From Exaiptasia diaphana (Eukaryota > Cnidaria > Anthozoa > Actiniaria > Aiptasiidae), in the NCBI RefSeq assembly GCF_001417965.1, contig NW_018388291.1, positions 294,500 to 358,499 on the forward strand: a stretch of 64,000 nt of DNA. Reading direction: 5' to 3'. The translations under genes and the position numbers were made by a program. The notes under the pieces were generated by a model. The model did no database searches. It saw only the letters and a list, made by a program, of their open reading frames with translations, and was not told where the DNA came from. Below are positions 1 through 11,345 of the stretch, piece after piece (position 1 is the stretch's first letter; every line of letters begins with the position of its first letter).

Positions 1-90
1 AATTCACCAATAATCTGTCATATGTCTTATATGTGTAGTCTCCTTTCGAAGCGTTCTTTCTTTTACATATGAAATATATTTACTTTTATC

Positions 91-126
91 AGTCTGCAGT
101 CTGCAGTCTGCAGTCTGTGGTCTGCA
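91..126. repeat. 7-bp tandem repeat, unit CAGTCTG
   Basis: About four consecutive copies of a CAGTCTG unit are followed by a degraded copy (TGTGGTCTGCATG). This is a simple short tandem repeat with no gene nearby. Confidence 0.7.
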
Positions 127-390
127 TGTGTCCAACACCGATTCATTTATGATATTGTCTTACTTTGAATACTCTTTGTGTATGATCAATCATCACGAAA
201 AAGCATTCTCTCTTAACGTTTTACTTATCAAATTGTGACGTTGTCATAGATAATACTTTTTTTTTCATGATTTTCGTTTTTTTAGCTAGAGATGGCCGGA
301 TAAATATGAGTGCAGGCTCCAATGTGGCTTGCATGCCCTGGACCCCTTTCAATGTCACGGCACTTAAATGTTGCGAAATTTGTACATAAC

Positions 391-538
391 TTCAGTATTT
401 TGTACATTAATCCTATGATTGACAACATCAGTCGACTTCTTATAATAACTTGCGTAATATTAAGTTCAGTATTTTGTACATTAATCCTATGATTGACAAC
501 ATCAGTCGACTTCTCATAATAACTTGCGTAATATTAAA
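391..538. repeat. 74-bp direct tandem duplication
   Basis: Two head-to-tail copies (391-464 and 465-538) differ at about one position (CTTCTTATA versus CTTCTCATA). Such near-identity implies a recent duplication. Short open frames here arise from the duplication and show no recognisable protein. Confidence 0.85.
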
Positions 539-1297
539 CCTAGGTATCTTCTTTGTGAAAACTCTCACTGTATATTCTACGAGTGCCTCAATGACTTCAA
601 ACGAAAGGACTACTCACATGACTACTGACAAATATTCTAAGAATCGATCTATCTTTATCACCACTTTAGAACAGTCACGAGATTATTCAGTAATGGCATG
701 CTTCCCAGGGGCGGATAATTTACCAATGGGGGATGATAGTAACTCAATCATCTGAGGTTATTTCAATCCGAGAGGTCAATGTATGTGATAACAACGCCGA
801 CTGCAACAAGTTCAGACCCTGACGACAGATCTGTGTGTACTCGTGCCCTGAGGGTTTTGAAAAGTGCTGGCTCATTAAGAATTTTTCAAATGGAATTCAC
901 TTAAAAACCTTTCACTCGTTCGCTTATACGCCTTTCTCAAATATCAAAAATAGCTAGCCCGAGTTGACGCTCTAAGAGTCAACTGTTTTAGATTATAAGA
1001 GCGTAGACACAGTAAACATGACGCACGGCAATAGAATCGTGTGATTCAAATCAGCTTGCGGTAAAAGCTATCCAACCTTATCGTTCACTCTGATATTCTT
1101 TCGTGTGAAAGTCAAGTATACCACAGTATTAAAATCAGACAGTTTGCGAAGTGTCGCGTCGTGGCAGTGGTCTCAACAATAAGGTTATCCAGCTCCATAA
1201 AACCATGATCACTTCAATCCAATCTGACTTGGAAAAATTAAAGGCGCTGAATCAGCGCATGTGCCTACTACGATTGTATGCAGATTGTAAATTAGAG
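539..1297. other. Intergenic, no supportable gene
   Basis: No recognisable gene. Around 780-880 one frame gives a cysteine-rich stretch (VCDNNADCNKF, a stop, then SCPEGFEKC) that could be a decayed secreted-peptide exon. Around 1151-1300 an open frame gives a short charged helix-like peptide that runs into the SINE. Neither is strong enough to call. Confidence 0.4.
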
Positions 1298-1741
1298 GGG
1301 AGCAAGGATTGCCGAGCGGTTAAAACGCCGGTCTATCACCGCTGTGGTCCTGGTTCGATTCCCGGTCCGGGACTATATGTGATTTGAGTTTGTNGGCTGG
1401 TTCTNTTCCTTGCTCCGAGGGTTTTTCTCCAGGTCCGCTGGTTTTCCTCCCTCAGTCAAAAACTAGCTGTGAGGAGTGTCGTGTGGTAAAATAATGAATG
1501 TTGAGGTAGTGAGTGTGTGAGTGAATATATAGAGGGGCACAAGTTTATTAGTCTCGAGACTATTACGTGCTACCCTCTCAAAATAAAAGACTTTATTTTT
1601 TTTTTATTTTTATTTATTTTATTTAAATATCGGTGCTTTAAGTCTATGGAACACAAATATTGAGCCTCGCACAGCCTTCATTTTGGTACTGTACTGTTGA
1701 TGTGATGAGCCGAGATGACAACAACAACAACAACAAAAAGA
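1298..1741 (+). mobile_element. tRNA-derived SINE
   Basis: The head resembles a tRNA gene. An A-box-like TTGCCGAGCGG lies at 1309-1319 and a perfect B box, GGTTCGATTCC, at 1352-1362, and the surrounding bases resemble a leucine- or serine-type tRNA. The head is followed not by a tRNA 3' end but by a body of alternating CTCC/GGTTTT stretches (about 1395-1480). The element ends in an (ACA)n-type tail at 1717-1741. A pol III head, an unrelated body and a simple repeated tail is the usual SINE layout. Similar CTCC-GGTTTTCCTCCC bodies are common in anthozoan genomes, from memory. Confidence 0.75.
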
Positions 1742-2597
1742 AAGTGCAGAATATCGTTAGGTATTTTTATTAATAACAATACAAGGCACTTTTTATTGGA
1801 TGGCAAAGTAATAAAGTGCGAACAATATCTCCATGAAATAAANTCTAAATAATAGTTTAAGTCACCATTTTGGACAATGGNAGTTCTAACTAGGCATTGT
1901 TTGATCTTGTTTCTTTAATAGAATACATTCATTANAGTTTTGTTTGTGTTTTGTTTGTTCATGCGTGAAGTTTCAGAACCAGTGTTTGGTTGAGCTTTAT
2001 CTGACTGTTAGGAGCAATTTCGTCTGAAAGAAAGACCTAAAACTTTTAGAATACTAATAGAACTTTTCATTACACCGAATATTGGGATATGAAAGCTTTG
2101 ACAAAGAAGAACTAAGGCAAAATATATACTCACAAAAGCAAACGTACCTCGCAAACTTTTACGGCAGTGAATTACCACGAGAAATTTTCACGAACTTGTT
2201 CGTAAAACCGCAGAGATGATTGAATTTTCGGCGGTCATTCGCACTAAGTTATATGTTCTGCCGATCGCTTCCGAGGGCTTCCTGTGTTTATGGGTCTTCC
2301 GAAGGGGTATTGATTGAATTTTGACGTCATTCTATTGTTACTTACTCATTTGCATAGACACGATAACAAAGTGTCTACTACTTCGTTTGTGCCTCTACTA
2401 CTTCGTAGTAGGCACAAAAATACTCGTTGCATTCTATACCTCGTGCCCCAGCCTAGGTAACATTTCAGTCCCATAGGCTGCCGTCTTCTATTGACCAAAC
2501 AATCACAACACGTTGTGAGACTGAGCTTTTTATTATATGAAATCCTACTAAAGTTACATGAAGAATAGTCTTCCTATGTATAGTCGACTTGCTCTAA

Positions 2598-3515
2598 GGG
2601 ACTGTGCAATAATTAACAGGTGGGGTCGGGGGGGGGGGGGCGTAAAACCAGAGGGGGGCATTACATAAAATTGATGGCAAGATAGGGGGCTCAAAGTACA
2701 ATTAACTAATTAACAGAGGGGGGGCCTTAAGTTTTATTCAAAATTTTCAATGTCTCTTAAAATGCTGGAAATCGCATTTCCAAGAGTTATTTCTTTCAAA
2801 TTTTGAAAATGTTTTAAAAAATTTTCTGCGGAAGGACCAGACTCTCTTAATACTCCCGCCTTTGGCGTTCGTTAGACCCCAGATCCATAATATATGTCTC
2901 GGTCCCTGACATGTCCATAACATTAAGTCAACGCTACGTGCCTGACTAATGGAAATCTAAATTCAAAGACTCGTTGATGTGTGATTGAAATTGACCAAGA
3001 TATGAATTTTTTTCAACTATTGATTTTTTCAATTTTGTCACATAAATTGATCAGGATGTAGTTTTCACACAAATTGAAGATGTAGAAGCTGAAAAACATA
3101 TTGATGATTTATTAGACATAACAAGCACAAGTAATATCAATGTCGTTTTTGACCATAAAAACGTTGCATAAGCCTTTTTTGGACCTAGAAAACCTTTGCC
3201 AGCAACAAAATTATTTGAAAGAAGCAAGGGCACCACATTTGCTTGTCAGCTCCTCCTGAAAGTTTTTGTCTTTACACTTAGATCCAGATGTCATTGAGTA
3301 AGCCACCTCTTGCATCTGGGTTCGTCTTTAGTGAATTTTGGGTTGCTACGACTCGACTCGCTTGTGCTTGTTTTATAACTAAGGTTAATNGGTTCGACGT
3401 TATTTCTAATATAGCAGGGGGAGGGGGGTAAGAGCTATTTTCTTGTGCTTCGGAGTGGGGGTTCTAACTAATCTGGTTTTACGCCCCCACCTCCTGGTAA
3501 TTATTGCACAGTCCC
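2598..3515. mobile_element. TIR DNA transposon, TAA target duplication
   Basis: The ends are inverted repeats: GGGACTGTGCAATAATTA at 2598 and its complement ending at 3515. The pairing runs inward for about 45 bp through G-rich sequence and GTAAAACCAGA. Both sides carry TAA (2595-2597 and 3516-3518), which fits the TWA target duplications of PIF/Harbinger-type elements. The interior has only broken reading frames, so the copy is non-autonomous. It contains the recurring GGAAATCGCATTTCC motif near 2770. Confidence 0.65.
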
Positions 3516-3776
3516 TAAGGACTCACATTTTTTTCATCGTTGGGGCAATGTAGTTTAAAAGGCCGGTTTTTATCTCGTCTTTTGGTCATATCTGAGAATA
3601 TTTGTCAGCTGGAAGCTGCACAGGTCAAGAAGCGGCCAAATCATTTATTCATTATATTCATTTATTTTTTATCATTTTTCTAAATTTTTTATTAACTTCA
3701 GTTTATTTATGTTTTTTTAATTAGTTTTTTTATGACGGAAAACACTGCTTGACAGTTTTAGTGTTAAATGCATGAT
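3516..3776. other. AT-rich spacer, 3' flank of the dioxygenase gene
   Basis: AT-rich sequence downstream of the dioxygenase stop codon on the minus strand. It presumably includes the 3' UTR. TTTATT runs near 3655-3705 could be AATAAA signals on the minus strand. Nothing else is seen. Confidence 0.4.
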
Positions 3777-5346
3777 TCAATTATTTGTGAGATGAGCAAG
3801 AAGCTTCCTCGGTCCAGAAAAACTTAATCGACCATGTTGCGCTAAAACATTATCACAAACCATGACATCCCCCTCCCGCCAATCAAAACCAACAGCGTTT
3901 GCCCAATTGGCGGAGCGTACGTGGTTGAGAACTTCCTTCTCAACCTCAGTGCCATCTCCATACTGTGCATGTGTGGGCCACATTTCGTTTGGCATGTCAA
4001 CGCCTTCAAACATCGGGGACTCTTTGTAGTAGGTGTTGTGGTGTACATTGACTTGGTTGAACCAGATTAGTTCCCCTGTGACGGGGTGGGGGATAAACGG
4101 ATCAAGCACGTACCAATAAAATAAGCTGTTGTTCTCTTTACCCCAGGTGTAATGGAAGCCAGCTCGTTGCAGAAAGTCATCAACAGTCTAAAGTAAGTGC
4201 AAAATATTTGAATTTTAAAATCTAGAAAAACTAAAGTGCAATTTAATCAATACATGTCTAAACTAATTAATAATTAGTTAATAATCCTCCCTTTCGCACC
4301 TTTTTATCTTCGGTCACGAAAGACTGCTGCCAAGATGCGTACGGGTTTTCTTTTGCGTCAGGCAAATATCTAAGATATCGGATCTTCCTCTTTTTTAGAA
4401 TGTCTACAACTTCAGGATCGAGGCTTGCGAGTATTTCTGAATTCTTGGAGATTGGGGTGAGACCACCACTCTCGGGCCCTGGGGGTGTCAAGCAAGCAAA
4501 CATCACCTGGCAAACAAGAAAAAAAAACACTTTAAGGCAAATGAATATCTAAGTTCAGTATCATATTTACTTACTCCTGCACGGAAATATTAACGTTATT
4601 TATTGTGATTCTGTTGCTCTGTCTTGAAACCTAGATGATGCATTATTGAACGAACGAACGCTAATCAACGCATAAAACAAACTGAAAAAAAAACAACGAA
4701 TGAATGAAAAAAAAGTGATGGACTGCTTCGACCATGATGGCAGCCATTTTGGCGTCCCATAATGCCTTGCAATTTATGATGGTTCTAAACTTGGAGCTAT
4801 CAGAACAATTACCTTTTTAGGATAGATAGTTGAGCATGCCATTTCGTTATGAAGCTCAATATTGAAGTCCATTGGATCGTCCGTTGATGAATAAACTGAG
4901 GTGTCCACTTGTTGTCTATTCCCAGTCCCTCCTTCATATCCTGCTGCTTGGTAACCAAGCGCTTGAGTGAATTCTTTAAAATTTCGCGAATTCTGGATAC
5001 AAGTTCCTCGAAACAAAATCACCCCAGAACGAGAGAGATTGGCGTCGAGTTTTTCTCTGCAAAGTTTCCCTAGTTCCGCGAAGGATACTTTGTCAACGTT
5101 TTCTACTTGAAGGGCATATGGAAAATCTTTTCTAGGGTTCGCTAGGTACTTTGGGAATGTTTGGCTCCAGGACCCTGGCAGATACTTTCTCCCTGCCAAA
5201 GGATTTAAATCTCTTTGTTTTAATTCAGCGGCTGGTATTGGGCTGAATGAGACTCTACTTGTTGACTGGATGCTTGGTTGAGTAGCCAGTGCTTTGACCA
5301 ATGAAATTGTTGGCAGTGCAAGTGTCGCTTTCTTGAGTCTTAACAT
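3777..5346 (-). CDS. TauD/clavaminate synthase-like Fe(II)/2-oxoglutarate dioxygenase
   Basis: Three exons on the minus strand, 5346-4813, 4506-4300 and 4187-3777, all join in phase 0 at GT/AG sites and encode 383 residues. The fold is that of the TauD/TfdA family, which couples 2-oxoglutarate decarboxylation to oxidation of a substrate. The iron ligands are visible as ELHNEM (His166, Glu168) and AQHG (His365), and Arg374 in SGPRKLL is placed to bind 2-oxoglutarate. The HxE form of the motif, rather than HxD, resembles clavaminate synthase. The first ~30 residues (MLRLKKATLALPTISLVKAL) are basic and hydrophobic with no acids, so mitochondrial import is possible. The substrate cannot be told from sequence. 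The gene stands alone between repeats. The start is the only ATG upstream of the conserved region in this frame. Confidence 0.88.
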
Positions 5347-6300
5347 GTCTACAGTTTAGCAACAAAAAAGAAAGGAGCTATTGAATGAACTATAACGAAA
5401 GAGACATATAATTGTCAAAGACAAACCACAAAAAGTGTTATTTCAATAAAGGCATGTTTGCTAGTTCATATGCATAAAGGTAAAGAAATTAGTTAACGTC
5501 TATTATCAAATGTTGTGGATGGCATATGAACTAGAAAAAAATAATAAAAATAAAATAATAAAAATAAAATAAAAATAAAATAAAAATGAATAAAATAAAA
5601 ATAGATATGGCATTGTCTTTGCAATTTCTTTGCTGAGTTAGGTTTAACAGTTTACTAATATGAAACTTATGGGGGACAAATAGTCCGTGATCACTCAAGC
5701 TTGACCTGACAGTCCGAATGAAATGCCAAATTTGACGAAAAAGGCCAGATTTCAAGGCTTTTTGAAGAAATGCGGCGACATTAAAAACAATCCTAAAAAC
5801 CTAGCACCGGATTTAAGAAATAAAATCTATATGTGACCTTTCTGGGTATTTTTCGTGAGAAAATTCGAAAATCCAATCATGTATTTTTGCCCTTGAAGAG
5901 TTGAAGTTGAGCATTAAAATAGTATGGCGATCCATGTTTTCACCACAGTTCGCTCCAAAAAACTGGGCCTCGCGCATAACTTATTTTGTTAATAAAAAAC
6001 CTAGCACCGGATTTAAGAAATAAAATGTATGTGTGACATTGCTGTGTATTTCCAATTATGTATTTTCGCCTTTGAAGAGTTGGCGTTGCTTCGCATCCGT
6101 TTGCGTTTCGGGATTCCTGTCCCGACGATGAACGGATGCAAAGGAGACTACTTCTGTAGGCACAAGCAACAAAAATCAAACTTGAATTTTTCAAATTATT
6201 GCTTTCTTATTATATGTTTAAAATGTAGTCAAAACTATGCAGTTTTGTGTTAATTCAATATTTGAAAAATTTATATCAGTCAGTGAACGTAACTATGATA
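5347..6300. other. Intergenic: AT-rich low complexity and a ~200-bp-spaced duplicate
   Basis: An (AAAAT)n-like tract lies at 5535-5605. A direct repeat beginning AAAACCTAGCACCGGATTTA occurs near 5792 and again near 5996. No gene is supported. Confidence 0.5.
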
Positions 6301-6310
6301 TTATATGTAC

Positions 6311-6460
6311 AGTTAATACTCCGACGAAGGATTAACATCCGAAACGTCAGTAAGTTTTTCCACATACTTTTTTACGGTGTTAAATTTATCTTTTTACATA
6401 GCTGTTTCTTTAGAAACACCGACGCAGCTCACACTAGTTTACCGCTAGTTCCCACCATAT
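6311..6460 (+). mobile_element. Penelope-type terminal fragment with degenerate hammerhead core
   Basis: CCGACGA (6321-6327), a small GGAT/ATCC hairpin, GAAA (6341-6344) and CGTC reproduce the order of a hammerhead ribozyme core, with one conserved base changed (CCGACGA for CTGACGA). The downstream segment to 6457, including TTTTTTACGGTGTTAAATTTA and TTTCTTTAGAAACACCGA, recurs almost unchanged at 46790-46890. Hammerhead motifs of this type occur in the repeated ends of Penelope-like elements, so this is read as a truncated element end. Confidence 0.5.
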
Positions 6461-6797
6461 TATATGTACATGTACTTTCCTTTCTAGAGGTGACTTTGCT
6501 ATTAATAGTATTTAATGGTCAGATGATGATGTTAATGAGGTCGATCGACGACAAAATATTAATCAACTCCATTGTATTATATTTCATGAAGTAAATAAAT
6601 AAATTACATGCATATATACATACATGCATGGATGCATGAGTGAGCCTGGACAATAATCCAAGCAAATGTCACCCGATGTATGGCAATAAGTTTCATATGA
6701 CCGGTATACGTCTAGTTTGTCTAGTTGACNGAGCTGTATGCGAGACTTATGTAGGGATATTAAACAATTTTAATTAGGTGAATGAGACACGGCCATG
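6457..6797. repeat. Direct duplicate, copy A (empty site)
   Basis: This block runs from ATATTATATGTACATGTACT to TGAATGAGACAC and recurs at about 6798-7600. Copy A carries an uninterrupted GCTATTAATAGT at 6499-6510 where copy B carries an insertion. The two copies differ by a few substitutions and small indels. Confidence 0.8.
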
Positions 6798-7600
6798 TGA
6801 TATTATATGTACATGTACTTTCCTTTCTAGAGGTGACTTTGCTATTAAGTAACAATGCGCTAAAGAAATAGGGAACTCTCTATTGTTCTGCGGCATAGCA
6901 AGTTCCCCATGTACGAATGTCTTGGTTTTCACACTGATTATGTATCCATCTGTGGGTAACACATTTTTGAAATAAAATGTGGATAAACTCTATTTTGAAA
7001 CAAAGTTTCTTTTGTATTAAAAGCTCTTATCCAATCATAAGCACTCAAAACAATAGCCAAAAGATGCTTCTAATTTGCTATGTTCCCCACGAAGAATTGC
7101 CTTTAATATTAAAGCTAAAGAAAGCTTTCATGAAAGTGAAAACAGACATTAAATAAAATATTAGAAAATTCGCTAACTTGTGAAATTATAGCAGATTTTC
7201 ATGTTTTAACCAATGGGATGGATGGATTATACAATGCGCAATTAGCACNTTCTTGCATTCCTGTGCCGTTTGCTTCCCTAGTTCTTACTCGGGGCATTAC
7301 TTAATAGTATTTAATGGTCAGATGATGATGTTAATGAGGTCGATCGACGAAAATCGACAAAATATTAATCAACTCCATTGTATTATATTTCATGAAGTAA
7401 ATAAATAAATTACATGCATATATACATGCATGCATGGATGCATGCATGAGTGAGCCTGGACAATAATCCAAGCAAATGTCACCCGATGTATGGCAATAAG
7501 TTTCATATGACCGGTATACGTCTAGTTTGTCTAGTTGACAGAGCTGTATGTGAGACTTATGTAGGGATATTAAACAATTTTAATTAAGTGAATGAGACAC
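6798..7600. repeat. Direct duplicate, copy B (filled site)
   Basis: Second copy of the 6457-6797 block, split by a 452-bp insertion at 6849-7300. The right part (7301-7600) matches 6502-6797 closely, including GGTCAGATGATGATGTTAAT and GGATATTAAACAATTTTAAT. Confidence 0.8.
6849..7300. mobile_element. TTAA-flanked insertion, piggyBac-type MITE candidate
   Basis: The insertion is bounded by TTAA on both sides (6845-6848 and 7301-7304). The undisrupted duplicate at 6502-6505 has a single TTAA, so this is a filled site with its empty site nearby. The ends are weakly inverted (GTAACAATGC versus GCATTAC). The 452-bp interior encodes no protein. TTAA duplication is characteristic of piggyBac-class transposition. 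Confidence 0.65.
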
Positions 7601-7825
7601 ACCCACCCATAGGGGTATCGAATGGTAAAATCCGAGCCTCACCAAGCCTGCGAGCCCGAGCCTTTTGTTGAACGCGTCCAATATTTCTGCAATTGAGAGA
7701 GAGCTTCCGAGTCAAAAGCAACTTTAAATCCGAGTCCCTTATTTTAAGCGCCGAGCTTGCGAGCCTTGGACAATTTTTGGCGAACCTCGCGATTTCTGAG
7801 ACAACATTCTATACCCCTACCCATG
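7601..7825. mobile_element. Small inverted-repeat element
   Basis: Ends are inverted: AGGGGTATCGAATG near 7609 and CATTCTATACCCCT near 7806. The interior is rich in CGAGCC repeats. Probably a MITE; the target duplication is unclear. Confidence 0.45.
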
Positions 7826-8833
7826 TACCGGAATGACATTCACATGCAAATTAGCAGTTTTATGCATGACTATATTATATTATTCAAAGTTATTGTTGAA
7901 ACTAAAAGTACAAGTATAATTAATTTCTCCTTGGAAATAGCGTGAAAAGTTACGAATTACAAACGACATTCTGTTACATTTCTGTCAACATGTTTCGGCC
8001 AAGGGCGCCAGGACAACCATAACACGTTATTTAACGGCCGTTCATTAAGTACCGTCCGCTTATGCAACCGCGCGATATAATCTACGTCACTAATATCGTT
8101 AATATTGTTAAGGAATTTACCTGGGCTTTAGGAGACTCCTTGTTTTGAGTCGTGAAAAATTCTTGTTCATGGACAAAATGACACGCTATTTACTTACTTG
8201 AGTCTTTTATTGCTAGTCAAATAAGCCTGTGATGAATAAACATGAATTTATGGTCTGCTGAGTCTCTAACTTAACCTCCAACAACTTGCCGCCAAACATA
8301 AAAACCCCCAGGGTAGGCCCTAAGTGGGCGTTGCCCACTTCTCTGCCAATGGGATCGATGGATTTTGTGATCATTTTGAATCGTCCAAAGCTTGATGCAA
8401 GCTGTGTCGTCATCTAAAATTTCGTCCCTCTCGCATCGGGGTCACAAGTAAAATGCTTACTAATAGGTTCTTCATCTCTGTAAAAGAATATCCAATAAAC
8501 GAAGTTCAAAATTAATCTGTACGTAAATAACGAAATTCAAATTTTTAAAATTAACGATAAATCGATCAATTTAAGTTGATTCATTATTCTTCGCTTGCAA
8601 AGTTATCAGCAAAATTATCTTGTAACTACTCACTTGACTATTTTTTCAGCTGTAATCCTTGCGGAAAACTTCTCAATATTGGATTCAAGGGGACAGGGTA
8701 GTTTCCTTATATGGGTGAAGGGGACAGGGTAGTTTCCTAATATGGTGATGACGCGTCATCAGCTAGCATTGAGGATTGTACGATGGATTGGCACTTAGGG
8801 CCTACCCTGGGGGTTTTTGTGTTTGGCGGTTGA
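7826..8833. other. Intergenic sequence up to the assembly gap
   Basis: No supportable gene. A segment at about 8283-8325 (minus-strand reading GGCCTACCCTGGGGGTTTTT) recurs in inverted orientation at about 8795-8833 beside the gap. The 26-bp GGGGACAGGGTAGTTTCC block is duplicated at 8689 and 8719. Confidence 0.45.
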
Positions 8834-9687
8834 NNNNNNNNNNNNNNNNNNNNNNNNNNNNNNNNNNNNNNNNNNNNNNNNNNNNNNNNNNNNNNNNNNN
8901 NNNNNNNNNNNNNNNNNNNNNNNNNNNNNNNNNNNNNNNNNNNNNNNNNNNNNNNNNNNNNNNNNNNNNNNNNNNNNNNNNNNNNNNNNNNNNNNNNNNN
9001 NNNNNNNNNNNNNNNNNNNNNNNNNNNNNNNNNNNNNNNNNNNNNNNNNNNNNNNNNNNNNNNNNNNNNNNNNNNNNNNNNNNNNNNNNNNNNNNNNNNN
9101 NNNNNNNNNNNNNNNNNNNNNNNNNNNNNNNNNNNNNNNNNNNNNNNNNNNNNNNNNNNNNNNNNNNNNNNNNNNNNNNNNNNNNNNNNNNNNNNNNNNN
9201 NNNNNNNNNNNNNNNNNNNNNNNNNNNNNNNNNNNNNNNNNNNNNNNNNNNNNNNNNNNNNNNNNNNNNNNNNNNNNNNNNNNNNNNNNNNNNNNNNNNN
9301 NNNNNNNNNNNNNNNNNNNNNNNNNNNNNNNNNNNNNNNNNNNNNNNNNNNNNNNNNNNNNNNNNNNNNNNNNNNNNNNNNNNNNNNNNNNNNNNNNNNN
9401 NNNNNNNNNNNNNNNNNNNNNNNNNNNNNNNNNNNNNNNNNNNNNNNNNNNNNNNNNNNNNNNNNNNNNNNNNNNNNNNNNNNNNNNNNNNNNNNNNNNN
9501 NNNNNNNNNNNNNNNNNNNNNNNNNNNNNNNNNNNNNNNNNNNNNNNNNNNNNNNNNNNNNNNNNNNNNNNNNNNNNNNNNNNNNNNNNNNNNNNNNNNN
9601 NNNNNNNNNNNNNNNNNNNNNNNNNNNNNNNNNNNNNNNNNNNNNNNNNNNNNNNNNNNNNNNNNNNNNNNNNNNNNNNNNNNNNNN
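8834..9687. other. Assembly gap
   Basis: A run of 854 undetermined bases. Apparent open frames through it are meaningless. Confidence 1.
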
Positions 9688-11345
9688 ATGATTAACAACT
9701 AAATATTCAGTTATTAAGAAAAGTACGTTTTAAGAGTGTTCTTTCAGGCTAAGAAAATTCCCCAAATGGTTCTTCAGCTTTAATACTGAGCTTTGAACAC
9801 TGTAGTCAATATTGGAACTCCGATAACTCTCAAAGTGTACCTCCTCCCCTTTTCTATACTAGCAAGCTAATACTTTCACCCTTCATAACGATGTTAGATG
9901 GCTTTGATCAAGTCAACTTTTTAAAATGTATCAGTAGTTATACGTGATAGCCAGACAGTGACCGCGCCGGGAGCGGTTGATTATGTGGGAGGCTGATGAG
10001 CGCCGACGGCGCGACATCTTAGGGGGGTACGGGGGCATTCCCCCCAGAAAATGTTGGAGTTTTAATCCTCGGAAATGCGATTTCCAGCATTTTGAGAGAA
10101 TCGAGAAGACACACAATGCATTAATTTTATGGAAATTTTGAGTCACTTAACAACGAAAAAGGCATTTTTGATCGTTCGCACGAAGCGGTGGTACCTGCCA
10201 GAGTGTGTGGTAGCACATGCAAAGCGAAGGAATTGTCTTCGGGGTCGTATCTTTTTGACTCCTGCATTCAGCGTTATTCCAAACTAAACATCCAATGAGA
10301 GTCGGTGTCACGTGAACGCCATTTTGAAAACAACAACAACAACAACAACAGAGAAGCCCTGGAAACAAGGTTCACTTACATGCAAACTATGTGCAAACAA
10401 AGGAATATCAGCTAACAGTTATCTTGTTAATATCAGTTAACAGCTAAATAAACCCGAACTGATTCTCACTGTTAACAGTTATTATTTTAGCCGTTTCTCA
10501 GTTAACAGTTAACCCCATTCAAACCCTGATTCAATTCCTCCTAATTCGAGCCATGACACTACTTGTGTTAGTATGTATATTTTTTGTCATACTGTATAAG
10601 GAGACCTCCTTCGGTTTTAGCTAAGATCTTTTGAACACTATTCAAAGCAATTCTTGAGCAAACAACTTAATTGGGCTCAAAATGTTTTCTCGGGCTCAGG
10701 GATCAAACATTTGGTGATAATCGGGCTCAGGGATCAATATTTTCACCATTAAAATAGGGCTCACTAGATCCTAGATATACCATGTTACGAGTCTGCTCAA
10801 GATATACACAAGAAGTCAGATAAGTGGATTTCTACGATACTCAAAGCTATAACAAATACAATCGTAATATCATTCAAAAACTGTTATGGTTGTCCTGGCG
10901 CCCTTGTTTCGGCAAGATGTCGCCTTTGTGTGTTGCTGGATTTCAATGATCACGTTATAAAAAAACTCGGCTATTTTATTTAGGGATTTTTAGTAGTTTC
11001 CTGTATAAAGCATCATTACGAAATTTTGAGCCAATAATGCTTTTTAAAAGAAATGCGAGAGATCGAAAATTGGTAAGAATGTATGTGATTATCACAGTGA
11101 ACAATGCGTTTTTTAAAACTCGTCAAGAAATACCTAAAAAGTCTTTGTTTAAAGATTCAAATAAATGTTTTAAGTCCAAAAAGCAATAAAGCACATAATT
11201 CTCAACAGTTATGCAAATATAAAATTACAAATTATGTAAGAATCCAACCTTTGTACCGCTAGCCTCTCTTGCTCGTTGTCGCCAAAGGCTGCAATTCATC
11301 AATAATTCATGAGTTATTAGGTCAATGGAGTGAGACTATTTTGTC
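9688..11345. other. Intergenic, repeat fragments
   Basis: No gene is supported. A fragment at about 9955-10100 contains GGGGGCATTCCCCCC and the recurring GGAAATGCGATTTCC motif. A (CAACAA)n tract lies at 10331-10351. Three copies of a GTTAACAGTTA-like motif lie around 10410-10510. Confidence 0.45.

Noticed and set aside
1305-1380. Functional tRNA gene
   Set aside because: A and B boxes are present, but the 3' acceptor side does not pair and the sequence continues into a SINE body and tail.
8776-9702. 300-codon open frames across the undetermined bases
   Set aside because: Products of the assembly gap; almost all residues are unknown. The same holds for 38288-39268.
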